A stretch of DNA of 64,000 bases from an uncultured Gammaproteobacteria bacterium (GTDB lineage Bacteria > Pseudomonadota > Gammaproteobacteria > GCA-002705445 > GCA-002716945). Under the pieces are notes generated by a model, which saw nothing but the letters and a program-made list of their open reading frames with translations, made no database searches and was not told the origin of the DNA. Every line of letters starts with the position of its first letter. The first letter of the stretch is position 1. Of the stretch, positions 10,261 through 19,876 are shown one piece after another. The stretch is from the NCBI GenBank assembly GCA_902559355.1, contig CACEHM010000002.1:62001-126000 (forward strand), in the 5' to 3' direction. The position numbers were made by a program, and so were the translations under genes.

Positions 10261-10982
10261 AGTTTGAATTTTTGACCTAGATATACCTTTTTGACAGTCT
10301 CATTTTTAATCAAATCTTTTGTTTTACCTGAGGCAAGTACTTGTCCAGTATTTACTACATAGGATTTATCACATATTTTTAAGGTTTCTCTAACATTATG
10401 ATCTGTGATTAAGATACCTATATTATCTAGTGACAGTTCTTTAATTATTTCTTGAATATCTATTACGGAAAGAGGATCAATTCCTGCAAAGGGCTCATCT
10501 AAAAGTAGGAACTTAGGTCTTAAGGCTAATGCTCTGGCAATTTCAACTCTTCTCCTTTCGCCACCTGAAAGCTGCATACCTTGGGTATTCAAGAAATTTT
10601 TAAGGTCAAACCTAATAATTAGTTCATCAAGAATATCTTTCTTTTTCTGTTTACTCAATTTTTTGTCTGTTTCTAATATTGCCTTAATATTATCAAGTGC
10701 TGTCATGTTACGGAAGATAGAAGGTTCTTGAGGTAAATAACTAATTCCATATTCAAATCTTTTATGAATTGGCACCAAGGTAATATCTACTTCATCAATT
10801 ATTATAGAGCCCAAGTCAGATTTTATAAGGCCTACTATCATGTAAAAAGTTGTTGTCTTACCAGCTCCATTAGGACCAAGCAAGCCAATAACTTCACCAG
10901 AAGCAACCTCTAAAGATATATCTTGAACAACTTTTTTTGTATTATAATTCTTTTCAAGATTATTGCATTTAAGAATAGACAT
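10257..10982 (-). CDS. lptB: LPS export ABC transporter ATP-binding protein
   Basis: GLLGPNGAGKTTTFYMI Walker A, LSGGERRRVEIARALA signature, LLLDEPFAGIDPLSV; gene order. Confidence 0.95.
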   Translation of the reverse strand: MSILKCNNLEKNYNTKKVVQDISLEVASGEVIGLLGPNGAGKTTTFYMIVGLIKSDLGSIIIDEVDITLVPIHKRFEYGISYLPQEPSIFRNMTALDNIKAILETDKKLSKQKKKDILDELIIRFDLKNFLNTQGMQLSGGERRRVEIARALALRPKFLLLDEPFAGIDPLSVIDIQEIIKELSLDNIGILITDHNVRETLKICDKSYVVNTGQVLASGKTKDLIKNETVKKVYLGQKFKL

Positions 10983-10983
10983 A

Positions 10984-11652
10984 TTATTTAATGTAAAATG
11001 TTGTAGTAACTTTTTTCGTAATTATTTTTTTTAAATCATTTGCAGCTACGTCTTTGACTGTCCATTTCTCTTTATTAGCATCATAAATCATTTGATTACC
11101 TTCAATTATTCTAGACTTATCATTATCTCTTATTATTCTTTTAGCATTACTTAAAATTCTTATAATGCCAGTATCCATGTTAGCAGATAAACCTGAACCA
11201 GTCGTTGTGGAATCAGAAGTAATGATTGTAACATCACGATCAGTTTCAAATAAATTTTTTGATACATAGAAAATTGCATAAGATGTATACATCTTCATTG
11301 AAATACCATCTAGAAGATATTCTCTGTTAATAAATACATTATTTTTTAAATATATTTCTTCCATACTACCTGATGGATCTATGGCAGTATCAGATTTAAT
11401 GTCAACTGTAGATGTAGTCTTATATATATTGAGAAATGGTTTTTCGATTAGAGTTATATTATTGCTGTATTTTGTCAACATGCTTCCTTTAAGTTCCCAA
11501 TCAATGTCCATATCTTTGTTATTTTTTATCGTAGAAAAATTATATAATTGATTTTTGATCAAAACATTACTTTCTGACGAATTCCCAAAAACAGTTGTAC
11601 TTGAAAGAAGATATATAAAGAAGATTAGCCGTACTTTAATTTTACTAAGCAT
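10984..11652 (-). CDS. LptC/LptA (OstA-like) periplasmic LPS transport protein
   Basis: N-terminal TM/signal, LptC-like beta pattern (IYLKNNVFI...TDRDVTII...GSGLSANMDTGIIRILSNAKRII) followed by an LptA-like EGNQMIYDANKEKW tail; between kdsC and lptB. Confidence 0.75.
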   Translation of the reverse strand: MLSKIKVRLIFFIYLLSSTTVFGNSSESNVLIKNQLYNFSTIKNNKDMDIDWELKGSMLTKYSNNITLIEKPFLNIYKTTSTVDIKSDTAIDPSGSMEEIYLKNNVFINREYLLDGISMKMYTSYAIFYVSKNLFETDRDVTIITSDSTTTGSGLSANMDTGIIRILSNAKRIIRDNDKSRIIEGNQMIYDANKEKWTVKDVAANDLKKIITKKVTTTFYIK

Positions 11653-12187
11653 TAATTATTTTAGAAAAGTATATTAAATCACAGATATCTCGAATTGCCC
11701 CATTTCCTCCTTGTCTAGGAGTTACCCAGTCAAAATTTAATAGATTTAGTATTGGATTAGCATTTGGAACAATTACCGATAACCCGCAAAATTGTAGAAG
11801 TTCAACGTCAACGGTATCATCACCAACATAACATAACTTTTCTTTTGGTAGATTTATTTTTTGTTCGTGAAATGATTTTAGTTTATCCCTGCTACCTTGA
11901 ATAATTCTTTGGATACCAAGTTCTTCTCCTCTTTCTTCTACACATTTCGAATAACGACCAGATATAATCATTATATCAATATCAATTGATTGTAATATTT
12001 TTATTCCATGTCCATCTTGTGCGTAAAATCTCTTACTCTCGTTTCCATTATGATCAATATATAACCCGCCATCTGTAAGAACACCATCTACATCAAACGC
12101 TAACAACTCTATTTTACTAGCCTTATCAATAAGCTTATCTGTATATAATTCCTCAGCTAATTTTGTATATGTTGACTTGTTAATCAT
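11645..12187 (-). CDS. kdsC: 3-deoxy-D-manno-octulosonate 8-phosphate phosphatase
   Basis: HAD motif LLAFDVDGVLTDGGLYID, GDDTVDVELL; gene order. Confidence 0.94.
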   Translation of the reverse strand: MINKSTYTKLAEELYTDKLIDKASKIELLAFDVDGVLTDGGLYIDHNGNESKRFYAQDGHGIKILQSIDIDIMIISGRYSKCVEERGEELGIQRIIQGSRDKLKSFHEQKINLPKEKLCYVGDDTVDVELLQFCGLSVIVPNANPILNLLNFDWVTPRQGGNGAIRDICDLIYFSKIINA

Positions 12188-12188
12188 T

Positions 12189-13157
12189 TTAGTTAATAGA
12201 TTTAATTAGATCTTGCATGGTAATGATCCCTTTAATTACCGACTTATCTATTACAGGCAATGCGCTGATATTATTTTTCTCGAGAACTGATAATGCTTCA
12301 GCTGCAAGGATATCACCACTTACTTGTAAAGGCTTTCTTGTCATTACATTCTTGATTAGAATCTCATCGCTATTCTTATGATCATTCATTATTCTTTTTA
12401 TATCGCCATCAGTTATCACTCCTACTAATTTTTTTTCTTTATTTATAATTAAAGCGATTCCTAAATTATATTTTGTAGTCATATTGATAAGCTTAGAGAA
12501 GCTTGCATCTATATTTATTATAGGAATATTTCTCTTAATCATTATGTCATGAACATTTTTTAATAATCTTTTACCAAGAGAACCCTCTGGATGAGTCTTA
12601 GCAAAATCTTTCATTGTAAAATTCTTTTTTGATGAGACTGTCAAAGCTAAAGCATCTGAAATAGCAAGTGCACACATAATACTCGATGTTGGGGCTAGGT
12701 TATTTGGACAGGCCTCTTTAGTAACAGAGGCATCAAGCACTAAATCTGAATATTTAGCTAGCTGCGATTTTTTATTACCCGTGATTGAAATTATTTTACA
12801 TTTTAGAACTTTCAGCAAAGGAACAAGCTTTACTATTTCTTCAGTATCTCCTGAATTGGAGTAGAATATAATTACATCATTTGAATTAATGACACCCATG
12901 TCACCATGGAGAGCCTCTGTAGCATGTATAAAAATTGACGGAGTTCCAGTACTACTTAACGTGGCAGCCATTTTCATAGCAATATATCCTGACTTACCAA
13001 GACCTATTGTAACTACTTTTCCTGAGTTTTTTTTTATCAATTCACATGCTCTATCAAAGCTCGAATCAATCCTTTTCAAAGTTCTTGTTAGGGCCGTTAT
13101 CTCAGTTTTAATAATTTCTGTCGCAAGGCTAATATTAGATTTATTTCTCATCATCAT
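12189..13157 (-). CDS. kdsD: Arabinose-5-phosphate isomerase (SIS + two CBS domains)
   Basis: VVTIGLGKSGYIAMKMAATLSSTGTPSIFIHATEALHGDMG; CBS domains at the C-terminus; gene order. Confidence 0.94.
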   Translation of the reverse strand: MMMRNKSNISLATEIIKTEITALTRTLKRIDSSFDRACELIKKNSGKVVTIGLGKSGYIAMKMAATLSSTGTPSIFIHATEALHGDMGVINSNDVIIFYSNSGDTEEIVKLVPLLKVLKCKIISITGNKKSQLAKYSDLVLDASVTKEACPNNLAPTSSIMCALAISDALALTVSSKKNFTMKDFAKTHPEGSLGKRLLKNVHDIMIKRNIPIINIDASFSKLINMTTKYNLGIALIINKEKKLVGVITDGDIKRIMNDHKNSDEILIKNVMTRKPLQVSGDILAAEALSVLEKNNISALPVIDKSVIKGIITMQDLIKSIN

Positions 13158-14080
13158 TTTAAAATTAATATTAAGTATAAAAAGTATGTTATTACTAATG
13201 CCACTGAATATACAGTTCTAAACATACTTTTTGATTGAATAATAAGGTAGAGAACTAATGTTGACAATCCAAGCATAAAGATATCTCTTAAAAGAGCGTC
13301 AGATTCTATATGTGAAGCGCTGATAATCCCAGCAATCGACATAGCTATTGCAATATTAAAGAGATTTGAACCAATAATATTTCCAACTATAAAGTCGATT
13401 TTCCCTTTTCTAGCAGATTGAATACTAGCAGCAAGTTCAGGTAAACTTGTCCCTAAAGCGGCTAGCGTAAGACCAATCACATACGCGCTTACACCTAGAG
13501 CAGTTGCAATTTGAGTTGCACCATTTATGAAGAAGGTTGATCCGTATATTAACATGCCTAAACTTAGCAGCAGATAAAAAATTATATTTGATAAACTAGG
13601 TCCCCCTTTGTTATCTGCAAGCTCTTTGTCCTCTGGAGCTTGAAAATAATAAACGCATAGTATAAATAGTACAATCAATATTAAAGAGTCTTTTGCATCT
13701 AGAAGTTCATCAAAAAACATTAATACGAAAGCTGAAATAGATAATAAGATCATACTCACATAGGGCCTTATGGGTAGATTCTCTCTTATCAAATTTTTTT
13801 TAACAAAAAAAAGAGAAACACAAAATACTAAAGCAATATTTGAGATATTGGAACCAAGGACATTTCCTATTGCCAAAATTGTTTTATCTTGAAGAGCTGA
13901 TTCAATTGATATAAAAATTTCAGGTGCTGATGTTGCTATACCGATCATAAAGAAGCTTGCATAAAAACCAGATATCGAAAGGCGCTTAGAAGCATTATCA
14001 GTTGATGTGACTAAGATATTAGATCCTATTAATAATAGTGCCAGTCCTATTAACAAGATAGATATGGATTCTATCATCAT
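13154..14080 (-). CDS. Calcium/sodium antiporter (CaCA family, YrbG-like)
   Basis: Two inverted repeats GNVLGSNISNIALV and GNIIGSNLFNIAIA; 10 TM; gene order next to kdsD. Confidence 0.92.
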   Translation of the reverse strand: MMIESISILLIGLALLLIGSNILVTSTDNASKRLSISGFYASFFMIGIATSAPEIFISIESALQDKTILAIGNVLGSNISNIALVFCVSLFFVKKNLIRENLPIRPYVSMILLSISAFVLMFFDELLDAKDSLILIVLFILCVYYFQAPEDKELADNKGGPSLSNIIFYLLLSLGMLIYGSTFFINGATQIATALGVSAYVIGLTLAALGTSLPELAASIQSARKGKIDFIVGNIIGSNLFNIAIAMSIAGIISASHIESDALLRDIFMLGLSTLVLYLIIQSKSMFRTVYSVALVITYFLYLILILK

Positions 14081-14110
14081 ATTTATAATTGAATTATGTT
14101 AAGTATTGAA

Positions 14111-14860
14111 CTAGTAGTTAATTTCAAGAACATCTATTTCAAAATCTTGGACATCTTTGCCATCCGCAATCATTTTTGTTCTTTTTTGCAGGTATGATTC
14201 CCTTAAAAATATATATTTGTCTTTTGCTGCAGTATCTAAGATTTTTGTTGCTTGCAACAAGTTCGCTCTAGTGTCTATAACATTAGAAGCTTGAATTAGT
14301 TGCCTTTCTTCATGATGGAGTTCTGTATGTACTGGTGAGATACTTCTCTCTACTGCTATGTCTGCATAGAATCCAGGCGCATCTCGGAGAGTACTAGGTC
14401 CAAGAAAAGGTAAAACTAGATATGGACCAGCTGGTACGCCATAATAACCAAGTGTTTGTCCAAAATCCTCTCTATGTCTCTCAATTCCTAGACTTGAAGC
14501 TACATCAAACAGACCAAAAACACCTACAGTAGAATTTAATACAAACCTCGTAGATGAAGATACGGTTTTATCTAGCTTTAACTGTAAAGCGCTATTAAAT
14601 ATAGTATTAATCTCTCCTAGGTTGTTGAAAAAGTTGGACACACTATCTTCAACTGGATCAGGAGTAATCGCACGATAACCTTTGGCAACCGGCTCTAATA
14701 CTGCATCATCAATTACTTCATTAAAACCAAAGATTGCCCTATTAAATGGTTCAAGCGGGTCATCATCTGATGAATATACATTTTTAGAATTAAGAGCTAA
14801 TAAAAAAGCCAGTGATATGGACAATAAGCCAAAGAAGTTTTTAAATTTAATCGGTGACAT
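14111..14860 (-). CDS. mlaA: MlaA/VacJ family protein without a lipobox cysteine
   Basis: DPLEPFNRAIFGFNEVIDDAVLEPVAKGYR, GVFGLFDVAS, EDFGQTLGYYGVPAGPYLVLPFLGPSTLRDAPG; start trimmed from the 15295 ORF because upstream residues are antisense to mlaC. Confidence 0.92.
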   Translation of the reverse strand: MSPIKFKNFFGLLSISLAFLLALNSKNVYSSDDDPLEPFNRAIFGFNEVIDDAVLEPVAKGYRAITPDPVEDSVSNFFNNLGEINTIFNSALQLKLDKTVSSSTRFVLNSTVGVFGLFDVASSLGIERHREDFGQTLGYYGVPAGPYLVLPFLGPSTLRDAPGFYADIAVERSISPVHTELHHEERQLIQASNVIDTRANLLQATKILDTAAKDKYIFLRESYLQKRTKMIADGKDVQDFEIDVLEINY

Positions 14861-14866
14861 AGTGAG

Positions 14867-14876
14867 ATTATATACT
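14867..14876. promoter_or_regulatory. Candidate shared bidirectional -10 region ATTATATACT between mlaA and mlaC
   Basis: Minus strand reads TATAAT (14872-14867), plus strand reads TATACT (14871-14876), inside a 28-bp divergent gap; no good -35 on either strand. Confidence 0.4.
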
Positions 14877-14888
14877 AAAATATGTAAC

Positions 14889-15470
14889 ATGATTAAAAAA
14901 ATATCATACTTCATAATTTTCATATTCATATCATCCAGTGGGTACACAACGGAAAAACCTGATGATTTCCTTAAAAAGTCGGTCCAGGAGGTAAGTGCGC
15001 TAGTATCTAAGCATAAAGATAGATTTGAGAAAGACGAAGATTTCTTAAGAAACCAAATGAACTTGGTTGTTATGCCTAAACTTGACATTATTCTCATGTC
15101 CAAAATTATACTTGGAAAAGGTATTTGGACAGATATGACCTCACAACAAAAAACTGATTTCGTAGAAGCATTTAAGTATAGGATGACGAGTACATACATG
15201 AAATCGATCACAGCATTTGATGGTGAGAAAATAGAATTCTTACCATTTGTTCCAGGAAAAAAAGACAGAATTGCATTTGTGAAATCAAAATACATAATGG
15301 CAGCAGGTAATATAGACGTTGATTATCGACTAATCAAAAATAAAGACGGCTGGAGAGTCTACGATATTATCTTTGAAGGTATTAGTTTAATGAAAAATTA
15401 CAGAGCAGACTTTAGAGAACATGTGAACAAAAATGGAATTGATTCGCTTATAATTAGTTTAGGACAATAG
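14889..15470 (+). CDS. mlaC: MlaC/Ttg2D family phospholipid-binding (HpnM-like) periplasmic protein
   Basis: Signal peptide [85 protein letters not shown] are typical of MlaC; start trimmed from 14682. Confidence 0.93.
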   Translation: MIKKISYFIIFIFISSSGYTTEKPDDFLKKSVQEVSALVSKHKDRFEKDEDFLRNQMNLVVMPKLDIILMSKIILGKGIWTDMTSQQKTDFVEAFKYRMTSTYMKSITAFDGEKIEFLPFVPGKKDRIAFVKSKYIMAAGNIDVDYRLIKNKDGWRVYDIIFEGISLMKNYRADFREHVNKNGIDSLIISLGQ

Positions 15471-15473
15471 GTT

Positions 15474-17933
15474 CTATTTAATTGGTTTAAGCGTGATAAG
15501 CATTCTTGGCAACAACGTTAAAACAGCAATTAGCGCAACAAGCATTGCAAAACCAGTCAATACTCCAAATATAATAGTCGGTATAAAATTAGAGAGAATT
15601 AGTATAGAAAACCCAAATATAACTGTAATGCCTGTGAAAAAAATTGCTTTTCCTATGGTTGAGTGGCAAATAAGTATTGTTTGTTCGTAGTTACCACAAA
15701 TTTTTAACTCCTCTTTGAACCTATAAATGTAATGAATACTGTTATCTACGGCTATACCTACAGTTATGGCTGCTATAGTAATAGTCATCATATCTAATGG
15801 TAATTTCATAATACCCATTATTCCCAAAACTAATAATGCTGAAATCAGATTCGGTACAATTCCTATAACCATTAATGTAATAGATTTAAATAAAATGAGG
15901 AACATAGTAGCTATAATTAACATTACAAAACCTAAAGATTTTATTTGAGAATCAAATAAACTTTGTAACATATTATTATAAAGAAGAAGAATCCCTGTAA
16001 GTGTAATTTTTTCTGTTTTAAGATATGGGTCTTGATTCAAATCATTTTGAATTTTATTTATAAGATCAGCTCTTCTCAAATCAGGATTTGAATCCAGAAT
16101 CCTGATATTAATTCTAGCTTCGTTATTATCTATAGATAGATAGGGAGTCACTGCAATATCTTTAACTTCATCAGGTAACTTTTTATAAAGCAGAGACATT
16201 TCAAGACTATTTAATTCTTTATCATCATTTACAATTTCAGCAACACGTATTGAGGACGCAAAAGATAAGACTTTTCCTATATAATAATTTTCATCTAAAT
16301 AATCATGAACATATTTAATTTTATTAATTTTTTCAGTTGTAAACCAGTTTGATTCAACAGGCTCATCTTCATCACCTAATAGATCTTCAAACTCATCATT
16401 TTCAGGAGTTAATTTTTTTTCGTCGTTGAATTTAATAATTACATCCATTGGTGTTGTTCCACCAAGTTCATTATCAATTAGCTGCATACCTTTATATATT
16501 TCTGTGTCTGATCGAAAGTAATTTATAAAACTATTTTCAACTTTTAGTAGACTTAAGCCATATATAGTTACTAGAGTCACAAGTGTAAATATAACGTAGA
16601 TTGATTTACCAGAACTAATAGTAATTCTACCTAAAAAATCAGTAACAAATAATTTCGTCTGATTTTCATGGACTATAGAATTTTTTCTATTTGAAAAAAT
16701 CATAATTAAACAAGGTAGAAGAAAAAATGATGTCAAAAATAATGTAGTAAGCCCAAGTACCATCATATAACCAAAATCCATGACTGGTTTAATATCACTA
16801 AATATCAGAGATGCAAATGCAACTATTGTTGTTAGAGCTGTATATAGACATGGCCATATCATTTTTTGAGTAGTTTGTATTATTGAAAGTCTTTTGTCTT
16901 GATTTGAAGAGGTATATATCTGTCGATATCTTACTATAATATGTATATTCATTGATAGGGTCAGTATCAGCATCAATGATATAAAATTTGATGATATGAC
17001 TGTTACTTTCCAGTCTAGATAGCCCAGCAAACCAATCATAAACAGAACAGAGTAAATACAATTAATTATCGGTGTCATTACCCATATTAATTTTCTAAAT
17101 ATTATTACCAATGTAGCCAAAATGAATACTAGAACTCCGAAACCGAAATTTATTAAATCATTTTTTATAAAAGTAACCATATCATCAGTAATCATAGGTA
17201 TACCGCCAAGCCTTATTTCATATCTATCGCTGGTATATCTTTCTTGAACTTCTCTAATATCTTTTATGAGGTTACTAATATTTCTTTTCTGAATTTCACT
17301 TACACTATTATATTCTTGTTTTGATAGTAAATATTGAGCCTCAAAAGAAGCATCCTGTGAATATTTTTTGTAATGTAATTCTTTTTCTATAAGTGCCTCT
17401 TTTAATTCTATATTCTTTTTAAGAGTCACTTGCATAGCTGTTGTCTTAGCATCTTGACTAATCACCAAGTCTTTATAAATCGGGCTTGTTAATATCTCTT
17501 GTTGAGCAAGTTCAGGATCTATATCTTTACTAAAAATATTTGGAACATTATTTATTAATTCTGTTAGAGGTTTTTTTGAACTACTTACAAGGGGGATATT
17601 AGTTATTGCAGTCACTGATTGAACACTCGCAAACTCTTCGATTTCTAGTGTTAGGTTATGTATGTGTTCAAGAGTCTCATTAGCAAAAATATCTTTATTT
17701 TTATCTGTAACTGTTAAAATTAAAAATTCATTTGATTCATATCGATCATTTATTTCTCTAAATAATTTTAGATCCTTGTCATCATCAAGTATTAGGGTGT
17801 CTGCAGATGCATCTAACTTAAAATTATTTATGTTACTCAACGAGACCGCAAGTATAATTGATAGTAGTGTGAGAACCAAAGCTGGGTAGCCTAGAATATA
17901 GTGTTCGTAAAAATATGATATCTTTTTAATCAT
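15474..17933 (-). CDS. MMPL/RND family lipid transporter (HpnN-like)
   Basis: 819 aa with two TM-loop repeats, large periplasmic loops, [40 protein letters not shown]. Confidence 0.88.
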   Translation of the reverse strand: MIKKISYFYEHYILGYPALVLTLLSIILAVSLSNINNFKLDASADTLILDDDKDLKLFREINDRYESNEFLILTVTDKNKDIFANETLEHIHNLTLEIEEFASVQSVTAITNIPLVSSSKKPLTELINNVPNIFSKDIDPELAQQEILTSPIYKDLVISQDAKTTAMQVTLKKNIELKEALIEKELHYKKYSQDASFEAQYLLSKQEYNSVSEIQKRNISNLIKDIREVQERYTSDRYEIRLGGIPMITDDMVTFIKNDLINFGFGVLVFILATLVIIFRKLIWVMTPIINCIYSVLFMIGLLGYLDWKVTVISSNFISLMLILTLSMNIHIIVRYRQIYTSSNQDKRLSIIQTTQKMIWPCLYTALTTIVAFASLIFSDIKPVMDFGYMMVLGLTTLFLTSFFLLPCLIMIFSNRKNSIVHENQTKLFVTDFLGRITISSGKSIYVIFTLVTLVTIYGLSLLKVENSFINYFRSDTEIYKGMQLIDNELGGTTPMDVIIKFNDEKKLTPENDEFEDLLGDEDEPVESNWFTTEKINKIKYVHDYLDENYYIGKVLSFASSIRVAEIVNDDKELNSLEMSLLYKKLPDEVKDIAVTPYLSIDNNEARINIRILDSNPDLRRADLINKIQNDLNQDPYLKTEKITLTGILLLYNNMLQSLFDSQIKSLGFVMLIIATMFLILFKSITLMVIGIVPNLISALLVLGIMGIMKLPLDMMTITIAAITVGIAVDNSIHYIYRFKEELKICGNYEQTILICHSTIGKAIFFTGITVIFGFSILILSNFIPTIIFGVLTGFAMLVALIAVLTLLPRMLITLKPIK

Positions 17934-17987
17934 AGCTTTATTGAGTATAAACTCTTAGAATACCGAAACAAACTTAAAAAAATAACT

Positions 17988-19247
17988 ATGGATAAATTAT
18001 TAATTCAAGGCGGTCAATCTTTGTCTGGCTCTGTAAAGATATCAGGTGCTAAAAACTCTGTTCTGCCAATGCTTTGCGCATCTGTAATGCCTACAACAGG
18101 AGTCGTACAATTAGAAAATGTACCTCATTTACAAGACGTTACAACTACTACAAGATTACTAACACAAATGGGTGTCAGCGTTACTATGGATGAGTTTATG
18201 AATATTAGTCTTGATCCATCAGCAATTGATAATTTTTATGCTCCATATGATTTAGTGAAGACAATGAGGTCATCCATATTGGTATTAGGACCATTACTTT
18301 CAAGATTTGGTGAGGCAAAGGTTTCTCTTCCAGGTGGTTGCGCTATTGGATTGAGACCAGTGGACATGCATCTAAAGGCGCTTAAAAAAATGGGTGCTGA
18401 AATTAAAGTTGAAAGAGGTTACATCACTGCACGATCAAAGAGATTAGTAGGGGCTAATATTACTTTTGAGAAAAAAACAGTTACTGGAACAGAAAATATT
18501 ATTATGGCTGCATCATTAGCTAAAGGACTAACAAAAATTAGCAATGCCGCTAATGAGCCAGAAATTTCAGACTTATGTCTATTTTTAAATAAAATGGGAG
18601 CAAAGATAAGTGGATACGGTACTGACATGATTGAGATTGATGGAGTAGACGCTCTCAAAGGAACAAAACATAAGCCCTTACCAGATAGAATAGAAGCAGG
18701 GACTTTTATGATAGCAGCGGCTATAACTAGAGGAGATGTAGAGATAAACAATATTGTTCCTAAACACTCTTACGCTGTAATTGAAAAGCTTATAGAAGCT
18801 GGAGCAGAAATTACTTCTACTGATAATTCTATTAGAGTGAAGATGAGACAACGACCGAAGGCGGTTGACATAGAAACAAATGCTTATCCATACTTTCCAA
18901 CAGATATGCAGGCACAAATGACCGCTCTAAATTCTGTCGCAAAAGGCGACAGTTACGTTAGAGAGAACATTTTTGAAAATCGGTTCATGCATGTTCAAGA
19001 ACTTGAAAGAATGGGTGCATTAATAAAGGTTGACGATAATACCGCTACAATATCTGGGACAAAAAAACTTTTAGCAGCACCAGTAATGGCAACAGATTTA
19101 AGGGCTTCAGCTAGCCTGATATTAGCAGGACTAGCTGCTGAGGGAACTACAGAAATTGCAAGAGTTTATCACATAGACAGAGGTTATGACTGTATAGAGG
19201 AAAAACTACAGTTAATTGGGGCTAGGATTTCAAGAAAACCCATGTAA
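17988..19247 (+). CDS. murA: UDP-N-acetylglucosamine 1-carboxyvinyltransferase
   Basis: [27 protein letters not shown] catalytic Cys loop, [15 protein letters not shown]. Confidence 0.97.
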   Translation: MDKLLIQGGQSLSGSVKISGAKNSVLPMLCASVMPTTGVVQLENVPHLQDVTTTTRLLTQMGVSVTMDEFMNISLDPSAIDNFYAPYDLVKTMRSSILVLGPLLSRFGEAKVSLPGGCAIGLRPVDMHLKALKKMGAEIKVERGYITARSKRLVGANITFEKKTVTGTENIIMAASLAKGLTKISNAANEPEISDLCLFLNKMGAKISGYGTDMIEIDGVDALKGTKHKPLPDRIEAGTFMIAAAITRGDVEINNIVPKHSYAVIEKLIEAGAEITSTDNSIRVKMRQRPKAVDIETNAYPYFPTDMQAQMTALNSVAKGDSYVRENIFENRFMHVQELERMGALIKVDDNTATISGTKKLLAAPVMATDLRASASLILAGLAAEGTTEIARVYHIDRGYDCIEEKLQLIGARISRKPM

Positions 19248-19258
19248 AATGCTACCAA

Positions 19259-19876
19259 ATGATTAGATTAGCCATCTCCAAGGGAAGAATATTAGAACAA
19301 GCTATTGAAATTCTTCGAAGAATTAACATTAATTGTAAATTTAATCCTATAGATTCCAGAAAATTAATAATTCCTACCAACATGAAGAATCTTGAGATCA
19401 TTATTATTAAGGCAAGCGATGTTCCCGTTTATATTGACTCAGGCAAAGTAGATATAGGAATAGTAGGATTTGATACTCTTTTGGAGGGAAGTATTGCTAA
19501 TCATTATCGTCTTTTAGATCTCCAAATAGCTAAATGCAAACTTGTAGTTGCGGGAAAGCCAAATACTACTTATTTCAATAATATGAAAATTGCGACAAAA
19601 TATCCAAACGCAGCAAAAAAGTATTTTGAAGAGATAGGATTACAGTGTTCTATCCTTAAGCTATATGGTTCCATAGAGCTTGCTCCAGTTCTGTCGCTTT
19701 CTGATTTTATTGTTGATATAGTCGAGTCGGGTAAAACTCTTAAGGAAAATGGATTAAAAGAATTTGATAAAATTTTTGATATATCATCATTATTAATTGC
19801 AAATAAAGTTTCATATAAGATAAAAAATGAAGAAATAAATTCATTCATAGACAAGGTAAAGACTCATGATAAATAA
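19259..19876 (+). CDS. hisG: ATP phosphoribosyltransferase, short (HisG-S) form
   Basis: 205 aa; IRLAISKGRILEQAIEIL, DIGIVGFDTLLE, DFIVDIVESGKTLKENGL. Confidence 0.94.
   Translation: MIRLAISKGRILEQAIEILRRININCKFNPIDSRKLIIPTNMKNLEIIIIKASDVPVYIDSGKVDIGIVGFDTLLEGSIANHYRLLDLQIAKCKLVVAGKPNTTYFNNMKIATKYPNAAKKYFEEIGLQCSILKLYGSIELAPVLSLSDFIVDIVESGKTLKENGLKEFDKIFDISSLLIANKVSYKIKNEEINSFIDKVKTHDK

Noticed and set aside
12889-13221. 110-aa plus-strand ORF over kdsD
   Set aside because: Antisense to a well-supported kdsD; no start signal or family.
14682-14888. N-terminal extension of the plus-strand mlaC ORF
   Set aside because: It is antisense to mlaA; the internal start MIKKISYF gives a signal peptide, so the ORF was trimmed.
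14861-15295. N-terminal extension of the minus-strand mlaA ORF
   Set aside because: It is antisense to mlaC and does not look like a secretory N-terminus; the MSPIKF... start gives a plausible signal peptide.
14889-17933. MlaC and the MMPL protein both begin MIKKISYF with similar codons
   Set aside because: Only 8 residues, lysine/isoleucine-rich N-termini are common in this AT-rich genome, and similarity stops immediately; likely chance, not duplication.
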